Positions 19,054 to 27,754 of a stretch of DNA of 64,000 bases are shown here, in pieces. Origin of the DNA: CALMEC01 sp964628685 (lineage in GTDB: Bacteria; Actinomycetota; Thermoleophilia; Miltoncostaeales; Miltoncostaeaceae); NCBI GenBank assembly GCA_964628685.1, contig CAZVNM010000007.1, positions 38,211-102,210 of the forward strand, in the 5' to 3' direction. The translations under genes and the position numbers were made by a program. The notes beneath the pieces were generated by a model, which saw only the letters and a list, made by a program, of their open reading frames with translations, did not search any database and had not been told where the DNA came from. Within the stretch, counting starts at the first letter, position 1, and each line of letters begins with the position of its first letter.

Positions 19054-20327
19054 CGCATTCCCCTCTCGATTGCCTGCGCCCTCACCTCCGCAGAGCGGCG
19101 GTGATGGTCGAATCCCTCCGCCCGTGCGATGACCGCCAGGTGCGGGGTGAGCTCCGTCACGGCCTCGTCGGGAAGGTCGATCACCGACATTCTGCGCAGA
19201 TACGTGGCCGGTGCAACCGCCGAGGCGAATCTGGCGGCGCGGCCGGTGGGCAGGATGTGGTTGCTGCCCGCGACATAATCGCCGAAGGCGGTGGCGCCGT
19301 TGGGACCGGTGAAGACCGCGCCCGCGTGGCGGATCCGCCCGGCCACCGTCGGGGCGTCGGGCGTGTCGATCTGCAGGTGCTCGGGCGCGAAGGCCTCGGC
19401 GAAGCTCACGGCGTCGTCCAGGTCGACCACGTCGACCAGGGTGATCGCCCCGTCCACGGCGTGGTCCGCGAGGTCCGCCTGGACGGCGTCGACCACCGCA
19501 GCGTCGGGTGAGACCAGGATCGCCGGCGAGTCGGGTCCGTGCTCGGACTGGGCGCACAGGTCGGCGGCGATCGCCTCGGCGTCCACGTCACCGGTGGCGA
19601 TCACGACCACCTCGCTGGGGCCCGCCACCGAGTCGATGCCGACCGTGCCGAACACCTGGCGCTTGGCCTCCTGCACCCAGGCGCTGCCGGGGCCGGTGAC
19701 GACCGCGACCGACGCGATCGTCGCCGTCCCGAACGCCAGCGCGGCGATCGCACCGGGGCCGCCGACGGCGTAGACCTCATCGATCCCCAGCAGGTCGGCG
19801 GCCGCCAGGATCGACTGGGAGACGGTCCCGTCCGGACCGACCGGGGTGCAGACGGCGATGCGCTCCACCCCCGCGACCTGCGCCGGGACGACGGCCATCA
19901 CCAGGCTGGACGGGTAGACGGCGCGACCGCCCGGCACGTAGACGCCGGCCGACGCCACCGGCAGGCTGCGCACGGTGATGCGCTGCCCGAAGGCGAGCTC
20001 GACGGGGGTGTCGGCCCCACGCAGCGCCTCAGCAAGGGTGCGCACCTGGTCGGCCGCCACGCCCAGCGATTCGCGCAGGCCCGGTTCGGCACCGGCGCCG
20101 GCGCGCGCGATCTCCTCGGGGTCGACCCGGATGTGCGCGGCCTCGAACTGCGGGAAGTCGAACCGGCGCGTCAGGTCGACGAGCGCCGCGTCACCGCGGT
20201 CGCGCACGTCCCGGATGATCTCGGCCACGTGCTGGGTGATGGCGGGGTCGGGTGGCGGCGGCTGCAGGCGCAGGGCGAGGTCGGTGAGGTCCGTCCCGCG
20301 GGCGTCGATGCGGGCGACCTCGCTCAC
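19050..20327 (-). CDS. hisD: Histidinol dehydrogenase
   Basis: 425 residues; Zn-dependent NAD enzyme that oxidises histidinol to histidine. Seen: VPGGRAVYPSSLVMAVVPAQ, VYAVGGPGAIAALAFGT, DSVAGPSEVVVIATGDVD, and QSEHGPDSPAILVS, where the zinc and catalytic His reside, then FTGPNGATAFGDYVAGSNHI and LPTGRAARF. The GTG start (VSEVARIDARG) overlaps the hisG stop as GTGA. Confidence 0.97.
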   Translation of the reverse strand: MSEVARIDARGTDLTDLALRLQPPPPDPAITQHVAEIIRDVRDRGDAALVDLTRRFDFPQFEAAHIRVDPEEIARAGAGAEPGLRESLGVAADQVRTLAEALRGADTPVELAFGQRITVRSLPVASAGVYVPGGRAVYPSSLVMAVVPAQVAGVERIAVCTPVGPDGTVSQSILAAADLLGIDEVYAVGGPGAIAALAFGTATIASVAVVTGPGSAWVQEAKRQVFGTVGIDSVAGPSEVVVIATGDVDAEAIAADLCAQSEHGPDSPAILVSPDAAVVDAVQADLADHAVDGAITLVDVVDLDDAVSFAEAFAPEHLQIDTPDAPTVAGRIRHAGAVFTGPNGATAFGDYVAGSNHILPTGRAARFASAVAPATYLRRMSVIDLPDEAVTELTPHLAVIARAEGFDHHRRSAEVRAQAIERGMR

Positions 20328-20950
20328 GTGACCACCGCGGCCAGCCGTGCGGTGAGCTCGTCCACCTCGCGCGCCTTCACCTTGTGGCTCACTCGGTTGG
20401 CGATGAGACGGGCCGACGAGGTGAACACCTCCTCGCGTTCCACCAGGCCGTTTTCGACCAGGGTGCGGCCGGTGGCGGTGAGGTCGATGATCCCGTGGGC
20501 CAGACCCACGAGCGGCGCCAGCTCCACCGAGCCGTTCACCTTGACCACCTCGACCGGGCGGCCGGTGCGGGCGAAGTACCGTCGCGCGACGTTCACGTAC
20601 TTGGTGGCCACGCGCACCGCGCCCAGGTGCGCCAGCACGTCGGGCGTGGGGTCCTCGCCGTCCAGGGTGGCGTAGATCATGCGACAGCCGCCGTAGCGCA
20701 GGTCGAGCAGCTCGTAGACGTCGGGGGCGTACTCGCGCAGCACGTCGGTGCCGGCGATGCCGACGTCGGCCGAGCCCGCCTCGACGAAGGTGGCGACGTC
20801 ACTGGGACGGGTGGTGATGTAGCGCAGCCCGTCCGCGGCGTCGGCCACGAGGCGCCGGCCGATGTCGCGCAGCGGCGCCACATCCAGTCCGGCGCGTTCC
20901 AGGTGGTCGACGGTGTCGTCGTAGAGCGCCCCGCGGGGCACGCAGATCAC
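20324..20950 (-). CDS. hisG: ATP phosphoribosyltransferase, short catalytic subunit
   Basis: First committed step of histidine synthesis. At 208 residues it is the short form that lacks the C-terminal ACT-like regulatory domain and therefore depends on HisZ, encoded immediately upstream. Seen: IADITVTGT-type regions such as ADVGIAGTDVLREY, and SVELAPLVGLAHGIIDLTATGRTLVENGL. The start codon is GTG and overlaps the hisZ stop. Histidine feedback would act through the HisGZ hetero-octamer, as known for the family. Confidence 0.95.
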   Translation of the reverse strand: MICVPRGALYDDTVDHLERAGLDVAPLRDIGRRLVADAADGLRYITTRPSDVATFVEAGSADVGIAGTDVLREYAPDVYELLDLRYGGCRMIYATLDGEDPTPDVLAHLGAVRVATKYVNVARRYFARTGRPVEVVKVNGSVELAPLVGLAHGIIDLTATGRTLVENGLVEREEVFTSSARLIANRVSHKVKAREVDELTARLAAVVT

Positions 20951-22200
20951 GAGCGGCGCGATGCGATCACCTCCACCGGGTCGGTGCCGGAGACCCGCTC
21001 CCCGGCGGCGCGATCGACGACCGCGGTCGCCTCGCCGTCGGGCACGACCACGAAGCGCCAGCCGTCGGCGGCCGCCAGATCGTCGGCTTCGGCGGAGGTG
21101 GCGACCGCGGCGACCGGCACGCCGGACGCCCGCAGGCGCGTGGCGGTGTCGAGCGCCGTCTCGAGGCCTCCCACGACGACCGCGCCGTCCAGGGGGCCGG
21201 CGGCGGCGGTGCGGGCGCGAAGCCCCTCGTGCAGCACGTCAAGGAGCACGCCGAAGCCGACCGCCGGACGCGCTGCGCCGAACCGGCCCAGCAGATCGTC
21301 GTAGCGGCCGCCGACGGCGACGGGACGCCCGACGTCCGGGGCGTAGGCCTCGAACACCACACCGGAGTAGTAGCCCCAGTCGCGCAGCACGCCGAGGTCG
21401 ATCATGACCGCGTCGCCGGCGCCGTGCAGGCCCACGATGCGAAGCGTCTCAGCCAGTGCGCGGCAGCGGTCGGCGGCCGCGGGCACCGCATCGGCCAGCT
21501 CGTCCAGAAGCTCGGCGCCGCCCCGGCGCGTGGGGAGCGCCGCCAGCACCTCGCGCCGCGACGCCGGGGCGTCGGACGCCTCGCTCACGTCGCGCCAGGC
21601 GATGAGGTCCTTGGCCCGTGCCGCGGCCTCCAGGCGCACCTGCTCCTCCTGCGAGGCGCCCAGGCCGCCCACCAGGGCGCGCATGAGGCCCACGTCGCCC
21701 AGCCCCACCCGCAGGTCGGTGATGCCGAGCCCGCGGAGGGTCCCGACCACGAGTGCGATCACCTCGGCGTCGGCGGCCTCACCGGGCACGCCGATCAGCT
21801 CCACGCCGGCCTGGCGCTCCTCGATGCCCTGGGCGCGGCCGGGCTTCGCGGGGCGGGCGATGGGTGCCACGTAGCTCAGCCGAAGCGGTGCGGTGCGCGC
21901 CGTGTACCGGCTGGCGACGAGGCGGGCCACCGGGATGGTGAGGTCCGGGCGCAGCACCAGGACCTGCCCGAGGTCGTCGAACAGCCGAAACGCCCGGCCG
22001 ACCCCGCCCTCCTGGGCACGGTCCATGACGTCCGCGTACTCCACCATCGGCGTGCGCACCTCGCGGTAGCCGAAGCGCGTGAACGCCTCGCGCAGGCCCC
22101 GTTCGATCGCTTCGAGCTCGCCGCGCTCGACGGGCAGCAGATCCCGGGCACCCTCGGGAAGCCGGGTGCGCTCGAGTCCCCCGTTTTGCGCCCCGCTCAT
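20947..22200 (-). CDS. hisZ: ATP phosphoribosyltransferase regulatory subunit
   Basis: 417 residues resembling a class II aminoacyl-tRNA synthetase core (HisRS paralogue): RLPEGARDLLPVE, YREVRTPMVEYADVM (motif 1 region), VLVLRPDLTIPVARLVASRY (motif 2 region), LRDWGYYSGVVFEAYAPD and VAVGGRYDDLLGRFG. It has no anticodon-binding domain. The YYSG and AVGGRYD segments mark HisZ. The ATG overlaps the murA stop as ATGA. Confidence 0.93.
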   Translation of the reverse strand: MSGAQNGGLERTRLPEGARDLLPVERGELEAIERGLREAFTRFGYREVRTPMVEYADVMDRAQEGGVGRAFRLFDDLGQVLVLRPDLTIPVARLVASRYTARTAPLRLSYVAPIARPAKPGRAQGIEERQAGVELIGVPGEAADAEVIALVVGTLRGLGITDLRVGLGDVGLMRALVGGLGASQEEQVRLEAAARAKDLIAWRDVSEASDAPASRREVLAALPTRRGGAELLDELADAVPAAADRCRALAETLRIVGLHGAGDAVMIDLGVLRDWGYYSGVVFEAYAPDVGRPVAVGGRYDDLLGRFGAARPAVGFGVLLDVLHEGLRARTAAAGPLDGAVVVGGLETALDTATRLRASGVPVAAVATSAEADDLAAADGWRFVVVPDGEATAVVDRAAGERVSGTDPVEVIASRRS

Positions 22201-23483
22201 TCCGGTACCCGCTCGATCCTCGCGCCGAGGGCCTGCAACCGCTGGTCGATCTTCTCGTAGCCGCGGTCGATCTGTCGGATGTTGCCGATCACGCTCGTCC
22301 CCTGCGCGCAGAGGCTCGCGATCAGCATCGCCATGCCCGCGCGGATGTCGGGGCTCTCCAGCCGTTCGCCGTGCAGCTGCGCAGGGCCGCTGATGACCGC
22401 GCGGTGCGGGTCGCAAAGGACGATGCGCGCACCCATGGCGACCAGCTTGTCCACGAAGAACAGGCGGTTTTCGAACATCTTCTCGAAGATCATCACCGTG
22501 CCGTGGGCCTGTGTGGCCACGGCCGTCGCGATGCTGGTGAGGTCCGCCGGGAACGCCGGCCACACGCCGTCGTCCACCTTGGGGATGGCGCCGCCGGAGT
22601 CGCGCTGGATCTCGAGCGACTGGTCCGGTGGCACGCGCAGGCCGTCGCCCACCCACTCGACGCGGATGCCGAGGCGCTCGAACGTGAGGCAGATCATCCG
22701 CATGTCGGATCGACGCACGTCCGGGATGGTGATGTCGGACCCGGTGACGGCGGCCAGGCCGATGAACGACCCGACCTCGATGTAGTCGGACGGGATGCGG
22801 AACCGTCCACCGTGCAGACGCTCGACGCCGCGGATGTGCAGCTCGTTGGTGCCGATGCCGGTGATGTCGGCACCCAGCTCCACCAGGAAGCGGGCGGTGT
22901 CCTGCACGTGCGGCTCGCACGCGGCGTTGTAGATGACCGTCTCGCCCTCGGCGAGCGCCGCGGCCATGAGGGTGTTCTCGGTGGCGGTGACCGACGCCTC
23001 GTCCAGGAAGATCTCGGCGCCGCGCAGGCCGCCGTTGTGGCGCATGTCGAAGGTGCGCCCCTCGGCGATCTCGGTGCCGAGCTCGCGGAAGGCCAAAAGG
23101 TGCGTGTCGACGCGACGGCGGCCGATGAAGTCGCCGCCCGGCTGGGGCAGGCGGATCTCGCCGCAGCGGGCGAGCATGGGGCCCGCCAGCAGGAACGACG
23201 CGCGGATCTTGCTGGAGAGCTCGCGGTCGATCTCGGTGGTGCGGATGTCGGCGGCGCAGAGCGCGATCTCGTGGGGACTGATCTCCCGGATCTGCACGCC
23301 CACGTCGTCGAGGAGACCAAGCATCGAGTGCACGTCCCGGATGTCGGGGACGTTCTCGAGGATGACCTCCTCGTCGGTCAGCAGGCAGCCGGCGAGGATC
23401 GGCAGGGCCGCGTTCTTGTTGCCGCTGGGCACGAGGGTTCCGGACAGCGGGACGCCGCCCTCGATGATGAAGCGTTCGGACAC
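22197..23483 (-). CDS. murA: UDP-N-acetylglucosamine 1-carboxyvinyltransferase with Asp replacing the active-site Cys
   Basis: First committed step of peptidoglycan synthesis: UDP-GlcNAc + phosphoenolpyruvate. 428 residues, starting VSERFIIEGGVPLSG (GTG; an ATG at 23510 is possible). NKNAALPILAGCLLTDEE carries the conserved Lys/Asn. The active loop reads LPQPGGDFIGRRRVDTH, so Asp118 stands where E. coli MurA has Cys115, the residue alkylated by fosfomycin. By analogy with mycobacterial and chlamydial MurA, the enzyme should be active but intrinsically fosfomycin-insensitive. Its stop overlaps hisZ, so cell-wall and histidine genes share one transcript. Confidence 0.94.
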   Translation of the reverse strand: MSERFIIEGGVPLSGTLVPSGNKNAALPILAGCLLTDEEVILENVPDIRDVHSMLGLLDDVGVQIREISPHEIALCAADIRTTEIDRELSSKIRASFLLAGPMLARCGEIRLPQPGGDFIGRRRVDTHLLAFRELGTEIAEGRTFDMRHNGGLRGAEIFLDEASVTATENTLMAAALAEGETVIYNAACEPHVQDTARFLVELGADITGIGTNELHIRGVERLHGGRFRIPSDYIEVGSFIGLAAVTGSDITIPDVRRSDMRMICLTFERLGIRVEWVGDGLRVPPDQSLEIQRDSGGAIPKVDDGVWPAFPADLTSIATAVATQAHGTVMIFEKMFENRLFFVDKLVAMGARIVLCDPHRAVISGPAQLHGERLESPDIRAGMAMLIASLCAQGTSVIGNIRQIDRGYEKIDQRLQALGARIERVPE

Positions 23484-23617
23484 CGTCGCTGACCGTATCA
23501 GTCCCGTCATACGGCACGACGCGCCCACCGGCCGTGGCCCCACCCCATCCCGTGTGACCGTTCGCACGACCGGAGCCGATCGGGGCCCGTTGCAGCCGAC
23601 CCGAGATGAAACGCCCG

Positions 23618-23646
23618 TTGCCTTGTGACGTCGCCCGCGATATAAC
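23618..23646 (+). promoter_or_regulatory. Predicted sigma-70-type promoter
   Basis: TTGCCT at 23618-23623, a 17-bp spacer, then TATAAC at 23641-23646. It lies 36 bp before the next start codon, in an otherwise GC-rich gap. It reads toward the two-gene unit that begins at 23682. Confidence 0.6.
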
Positions 23647-23681
23647 CACCATTCCGGTCTGTGACGTGCGGAGATGCCTCG

Positions 23682-23936
23682 ATGAAGTTCCTCAGAATGA
23701 CCCCGGGTTACGGCGAGACGCTCATCGCCGAGGGCGACCCTCAGCTCGATGCCGAGCGTGAGGCGCTCGTCGCCGAGTTCCGCCGCCAGCTGAGCTCCGG
23801 CATGTGGGCCGGGGTGCCCATCACCGACCGTCTGACCGGTCGTCGCGAGGCGCAGCTCGTCACCGACTTCGACCAGATCCCCACGACCGCCGAGCGCGTC
23901 CTCTTCTGGCCGCGTGCCGCCGGGGGCTCCCTGTGA
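23682..23936 (+). CDS. Small hypothetical protein
   Basis: 84 residues, starting MKFLRMTPGYGETLIAEGDP at an ATG with GGAGATG seven bases upstream. It is acidic and soluble, with no membrane segment. The middle is a helix (QLDAEREALVAEFRRQLSSG) and the end LVTDFDQIPTTAERVLFW resembles small metabolic-regulator-like proteins, but I do not recognise the family. It is preceded by a good promoter and followed after 16 bp by the membrane-anchored gene, so the two probably form an operon. Confidence 0.7.
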   Translation: MKFLRMTPGYGETLIAEGDPQLDAEREALVAEFRRQLSSGMWAGVPITDRLTGRREAQLVTDFDQIPTTAERVLFWPRAAGGSL

Positions 23937-23952
23937 CGCACGCAGGGGTCCG

Positions 23953-24561
23953 GTGACCGTCCTCATCACGGTCATCGGGGTGCTCGCCCTCTCGGTCGCG
24001 GCATTCGGCGCCGTGCCCCGTCGTCCGCGACGGTCGGAGCCGCGCCGTCCCCGCCGGGTGCGTGCCGCCGAGGCGCGTCGTCCCCGCCGTCCGGTCTGGG
24101 CGCGCGAGTGGCCGGTCAGCGAGGGCCAGGCCGATGCCCGCTCCCTCGAGCTTCTGCGCTCGGTGGTGAACGAGGACGAGTGGCGCATGTACGAGGAGCT
24201 CGGCTTCCTCTGCGTCACCGGCCGGCGGCTGCGACCGGACGGGACCGAGGGGCTTCCCCGCTACCGCTACCTCATTTACCCGCACCGCCCGCTCGTCGCG
24301 CTGCTGCCCCGCTCCCTGTCGCCGGTGCGCGAGTACTGCATCGAGTTCCGCGACGCGTCGACCTCGCGCGACGGTCGCGCCGCGCTGCTGCCGATCGGGG
24401 ACGACCTCATCGCCAAGTGGATGACGGTGCGCTCGGACGAGAACCGGATGCTGGCCCACGCCAACGTGTCGGCGGCCGGGTGCCAGATCCCGCTGTCGCA
24501 GATCGAGCGTGACGTGCGCCGCTACGCCCGCTGGCGGGACGCGCAGCCGGCGGCCGCGTAG
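23953..24561 (+). CDS. Membrane-anchored hypothetical protein
   Basis: 202 residues from a GTG. One N-terminal hydrophobic segment (VLITVIGVLALSVAAFGAV) is followed by a very basic linker of about 35 residues (RRPRRSEPRRPRR), then a soluble domain from about residue 55: LELLRSVVNEDEWRMYEELG, YRYLIYPHRPLVALLP, EYCIEFRD, DDLIAKWMTVRSDENRML. The WRMYEELGF and KWM features look like a small alpha/beta binding domain. I do not recognise the family. The basic linker suggests the domain lies in the cytoplasm near the membrane. Confidence 0.75.
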   Translation: MTVLITVIGVLALSVAAFGAVPRRPRRSEPRRPRRVRAAEARRPRRPVWAREWPVSEGQADARSLELLRSVVNEDEWRMYEELGFLCVTGRRLRPDGTEGLPRYRYLIYPHRPLVALLPRSLSPVREYCIEFRDASTSRDGRAALLPIGDDLIAKWMTVRSDENRMLAHANVSAAGCQIPLSQIERDVRRYARWRDAQPAAA

Positions 24562-24782
24562 GGAACCCACTCCGCGACCGTCCCGTTCGGCGCGGCCCCC
24601 GACCCTCACGTGCCGGGCGACGGACGGTCGGCGACGCGGTGCTCGCCCACCCATCCGCGGTGGATCCCGGGCTGTCGGTGCCGGCGGTCGACGGGGACGG
24701 GCCGCCCGCACCGATGAATCGCGGTCGCACGGCCGGTCTCAATGGGACTGGATCATCCCCACCCCTGACCGAGGAGCACCCC

Positions 24783-25064
24783 ATGATCATCGTCGCCGGC
24801 CATCTGCGCGTCGACGCCGACGACCGCGAGGACTACGTCGCGACCTGCCGGGACGTGGTCGCCGCCGCACGGGCGGCCGGCGGCTGTCTCGACTTCGCGA
24901 TCACCGCCGACCCCCTCGATGCCGACAGGGTCAACATCTTCGAGCGCTGGGAGTCACCTGAGGCGCTGGAGCGGTTTCGCGGCGACGGGCCCGACGTCGC
25001 GCTCGGTGAGCGGATCCGGGCGGCGGACGTGCGGGAGTACGAGGTGGGCGAGCGCCCCGCCTGA
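24783..25064 (+). CDS. ABM-domain (antibiotic biosynthesis monooxygenase-like) protein
   Basis: 93-residue dimeric ferredoxin-like fold: MIIVAGHLRVDADDREDYV, then AARAAGGCLDFAITADPLDA, VNIFERWESPEALERF. This is the usual ABM (PF03992) pattern of beta-alpha-beta with FERW. Such proteins include quinol monooxygenases and heme-degrading enzymes; no heme-specific Asn/Trp pair is evident. The ATG has GAGGAG six bases upstream. It ends 13 bp before the convergent oxidoreductase gene. Confidence 0.85.
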   Translation: MIIVAGHLRVDADDREDYVATCRDVVAAARAAGGCLDFAITADPLDADRVNIFERWESPEALERFRGDGPDVALGERIRAADVREYEVGERPA

Positions 25065-25077
25065 CAGGCTCGGCCCC

Positions 25078-26715
25078 CTACCCCTCCTCCGGGATCATCT
25101 TGATCGACCCGCACGGGCACTCCTCCACGCACATGCCGCAGCCCTTGCAGAAGTCGTAGTTGAACTCGTACTTCCCGCCGCCCAGCTTGATGACGGCGTT
25201 GTCCGGGCAGACGCCGAAGCAGTTGTCGCAGCCGAAGCAGTTGCCGCACGACATGCAGCGCCGCGCCTCGAACTTGGCGCTCTCCTCGTCCAGGCCGTGC
25301 ACCACCTCGTCGAAGGTGTCGGTGCGCCGGGCGGCCTCGATGCGGTCGCGCACGATGTGCGGGGCGTCGGCGTAGTACCAGGTGTTGAGGCGGTCGAAGG
25401 TCGCGAGCTCGTGCTTGGGCGGAGGTGCGTAGCGGGATCCGCGAAGCCACGCGTCGATCTCGCGCGCCGCGCGCTTGCCGTGGCCGATCGCGACGGTGAC
25501 GGTGCGGTCGGCGGGCACCATGTCGCCACCGGCGAACACGCCCTCGCGGCCGGTCATCATCCCCTCGTCGACCTGCACGACGCCGTGGTCCACGACGATG
25601 CCGTCGACGCCCTCCACCAGGCGCAGGTCGGAGTCCTGGCCGAGCGCCAGCACCAGCGCGTCACCCTCCAGGTCCTCGAACTCGCCGGTCGGCTGCGGGA
25701 AGCCGCTCTCGTCGAGCTCCATCCGCTCGATCTTCATGACCCCCTCGTCCACCTGGGCGATGGTGGTGAGCCAGCGCAGGCGGATGCCCTCCTCCAGGGC
25801 CTCCTCCACCTCCGAGTCGTGGGCGGGCATGCGGTCGCGGGTGCGCCGGTAGACGATGATCGCCTCGTCGGCACCCAGGCGCCGCACCGTGCGCGCCGCG
25901 TCGATGGCGGTGTTGCCGCCGCCGTAGACGACGACCCGCCGGCCGAGCATCGGGGGTTCGGCGTCGGCCTGGTCGGCGGTCTCGACGTCGTGCAGAAGCC
26001 CGACGGCGTCCACGATGCGGGCCGCCTCACCGGCCGGGATGTACGCGCGGCGTCCCACGTGCGCGCCGACCGCCAGGAAGACGGCGTCGAAGCCCTCCCC
26101 CAGTGCCGCCTCCAGGTCCTCGACGCGTGCGTCCTGCTCGAACCGCACGCCCATGTCGGCGATGCGCCCGATCTCGGCGTCCAGGATCTCGCGCGGCAGA
26201 CGGTAGGCGGGGATGCCGTAGCGCATCATCCCGCCGGGCTGCGATTCGGAGTCGCGCACCGTCACCTCGTGACCCAGCCGGCGCAGGTGGTAGGCGGCCG
26301 AGAGGCCCGACGGTCCGGCCCCCACGATCAGCACCCGCTTGCCGGAGGGCGCGGCGTCCACCTCCACCCGCCACCCCTCGCGGATGGCGAGGTCGCCGAG
26401 GAAGCGCTCCACCGCGTTGATGCCGACCGCCTCGTCGATCTGGGCGCGGTTGCACTCGGTCTGACACGGGTGGTAACAGACGCGACCCATGATCGCGGGA
26501 AGCGGGTTGTCCTGCATGATGACCCGCCAGGCGCCCTCGTAGTCGCGCTCCTCGGCCTTGTAGAGCCACCCCTGGATGTTCTCCCCGGCGGGACAGGCCG
26601 CGTTGCAGGGCGGCAGACGCTCGATGTAGAGGGGCCGTTCGGTGCGCCAGCTTCCCGTGTGGTTGGCCAGGCTGGAGCCGACGTCCAGGGTGATGGCGAA
26701 GGGCTTCTGGTTCAT
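25078..26715 (-). CDS. GltD-like NAD(P)H oxidoreductase fused to a PorD-type 2[4Fe-4S] ferredoxin domain
   Basis: 545 residues. The N-terminus has the GltD iron-sulfur module (PPCNAACPAGENIQGWL, CYHPCQTECNRAQ). Next come two Rossmann folds: FAD binding at VLIVGAGPSGLSAAYHLRRL, and NAD(P) binding at VVVYGGGNTAIDAARTVRRLG. VFAGGDMVPADRTVTVAIGHG is the FAD-closing motif. The last 70 residues carry Cys-rich ferredoxin motifs: CMSCGNCFGCDNCFGVCP and CKGCGMCVEECP. It overlaps porB by ATGA, so it likely moves electrons between NAD(P)H and the 2-oxoacid:ferredoxin oxidoreductase and replaces a separate delta subunit. Direction is unknown. Confidence 0.9.
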   Translation of the reverse strand: MNQKPFAITLDVGSSLANHTGSWRTERPLYIERLPPCNAACPAGENIQGWLYKAEERDYEGAWRVIMQDNPLPAIMGRVCYHPCQTECNRAQIDEAVGINAVERFLGDLAIREGWRVEVDAAPSGKRVLIVGAGPSGLSAAYHLRRLGHEVTVRDSESQPGGMMRYGIPAYRLPREILDAEIGRIADMGVRFEQDARVEDLEAALGEGFDAVFLAVGAHVGRRAYIPAGEAARIVDAVGLLHDVETADQADAEPPMLGRRVVVYGGGNTAIDAARTVRRLGADEAIIVYRRTRDRMPAHDSEVEEALEEGIRLRWLTTIAQVDEGVMKIERMELDESGFPQPTGEFEDLEGDALVLALGQDSDLRLVEGVDGIVVDHGVVQVDEGMMTGREGVFAGGDMVPADRTVTVAIGHGKRAAREIDAWLRGSRYAPPPKHELATFDRLNTWYYADAPHIVRDRIEAARRTDTFDEVVHGLDEESAKFEARRCMSCGNCFGCDNCFGVCPDNAVIKLGGGKYEFNYDFCKGCGMCVEECPCGSIKMIPEEG

Positions 26716-27740
26716 GGGGTGGCCTCCTCGAGCAGGCCGTAGCGGCGGATGTTGCGGTCGGCCATGGCCTGAAGCCGGTCGATCACGTCATCGCGACGCT
26801 CGGGGGTGAACAGGTGGGCGAAGCGCTTCTGCAGTCGCAGGTAGTCGTCCACCGGGACGTGGCGGCGGATCTTCGTCGAGCCCACCACCTCGCCGTCGCG
26901 GGCCTCGAACACCGGGAAGATGCCGCTCTGGGTCGCGAGGCGCGCGACCTTGATCGTGTCGCACGAGGCGCTCCCCCATCCCAGGGGGCACGGCACGAGC
27001 ACGTGCAGGTAGCGGGCGCCGCGGATGCCCATGGCGGTGGTGACCTTGCGCTCCAGGTCGTGCAGGTCGGCGACGGTGGCGGTGGCGACGTAGGGGATCT
27101 CGTGCGCCATGGCGATGCGCGGCACGTCCTTGCCCTGACCGAACACGTTGCCCGGGTCGGGGCCGACGGTCTGGGTGGTCTGGGTGCGCGCGGCGGGCGG
27201 CGTCGCGCCGGAGCGCTGCACCCCGGTGTTCATGTACGCCTCGTTGTCGTAACAGATGTAGAGCACGTCGTCGTTTCGCTCGAACATGCCCGACAGGCAG
27301 CCGAACCCGATGTCGACGGTGCCGCCGTCGCCGCCCTGGGCCACCACGCGCACGTCGCTCTTGCCGAGCGCGCGGAGTCCGGCGGCCATGCCGGTGGCCA
27401 CCGCCGGTGCGTTTCCGAATAGCGAATGCAGCCAGGCGATGCGCCACGAGGTCTCGGGAAACGGCGTGGAGAACACCTCCAGGCAGCCGGTGGCGTTGAC
27501 CGACACCAGCCGCCCGTCCACCGCCCGCACCGCGGCGTCCAGTGCATAGCGGGCACCCAGGGCCTCGCCGCAGCCCTGACAGGCACGGTGTCCCGAGGTG
27601 AGGGCGTTGGGCCGGTCCTTCTCGGCCTGCACGGTCAGCAGGTCCATGGGAAGCAGCCGGTTGCCGACCGCGAAGCTCCCCACCTGGTAGAAGCGCACCG
27701 GCTCTGCGGTCTGCGTCGTGGTGGTCTCGTCGTCGGACAT
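26712..27740 (-). CDS. porB: 2-oxoacid:ferredoxin oxidoreductase beta subunit (TPP-binding)
   Basis: 342 residues. It carries cluster cysteines in SGHRACQGCGEALGARYALD. The thiamine diphosphate motif is AQGGDGGTVDIGFGCLSG with YDNEAYMNTGVQRSGATPPAA, the PorB form. VPCPLGWG and a late Cys (SASCDTIKVARLA) match pyruvate:ferredoxin oxidoreductases. The start is ATG at MSDDETTTTQTAEP; a roughly 50-residue N-terminal part (FYQVGSFAVGNRLLPMDLL) precedes the core. Pyruvate is the likely substrate, though 2-oxoglutarate or branched-chain acids cannot be excluded. Confidence 0.93.
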   Translation of the reverse strand: MSDDETTTTQTAEPVRFYQVGSFAVGNRLLPMDLLTVQAEKDRPNALTSGHRACQGCGEALGARYALDAAVRAVDGRLVSVNATGCLEVFSTPFPETSWRIAWLHSLFGNAPAVATGMAAGLRALGKSDVRVVAQGGDGGTVDIGFGCLSGMFERNDDVLYICYDNEAYMNTGVQRSGATPPAARTQTTQTVGPDPGNVFGQGKDVPRIAMAHEIPYVATATVADLHDLERKVTTAMGIRGARYLHVLVPCPLGWGSASCDTIKVARLATQSGIFPVFEARDGEVVGSTKIRRHVPVDDYLRLQKRFAHLFTPERRDDVIDRLQAMADRNIRRYGLLEEATP

Positions 27741-27754
27741 CGCTGTCGCCTTTC

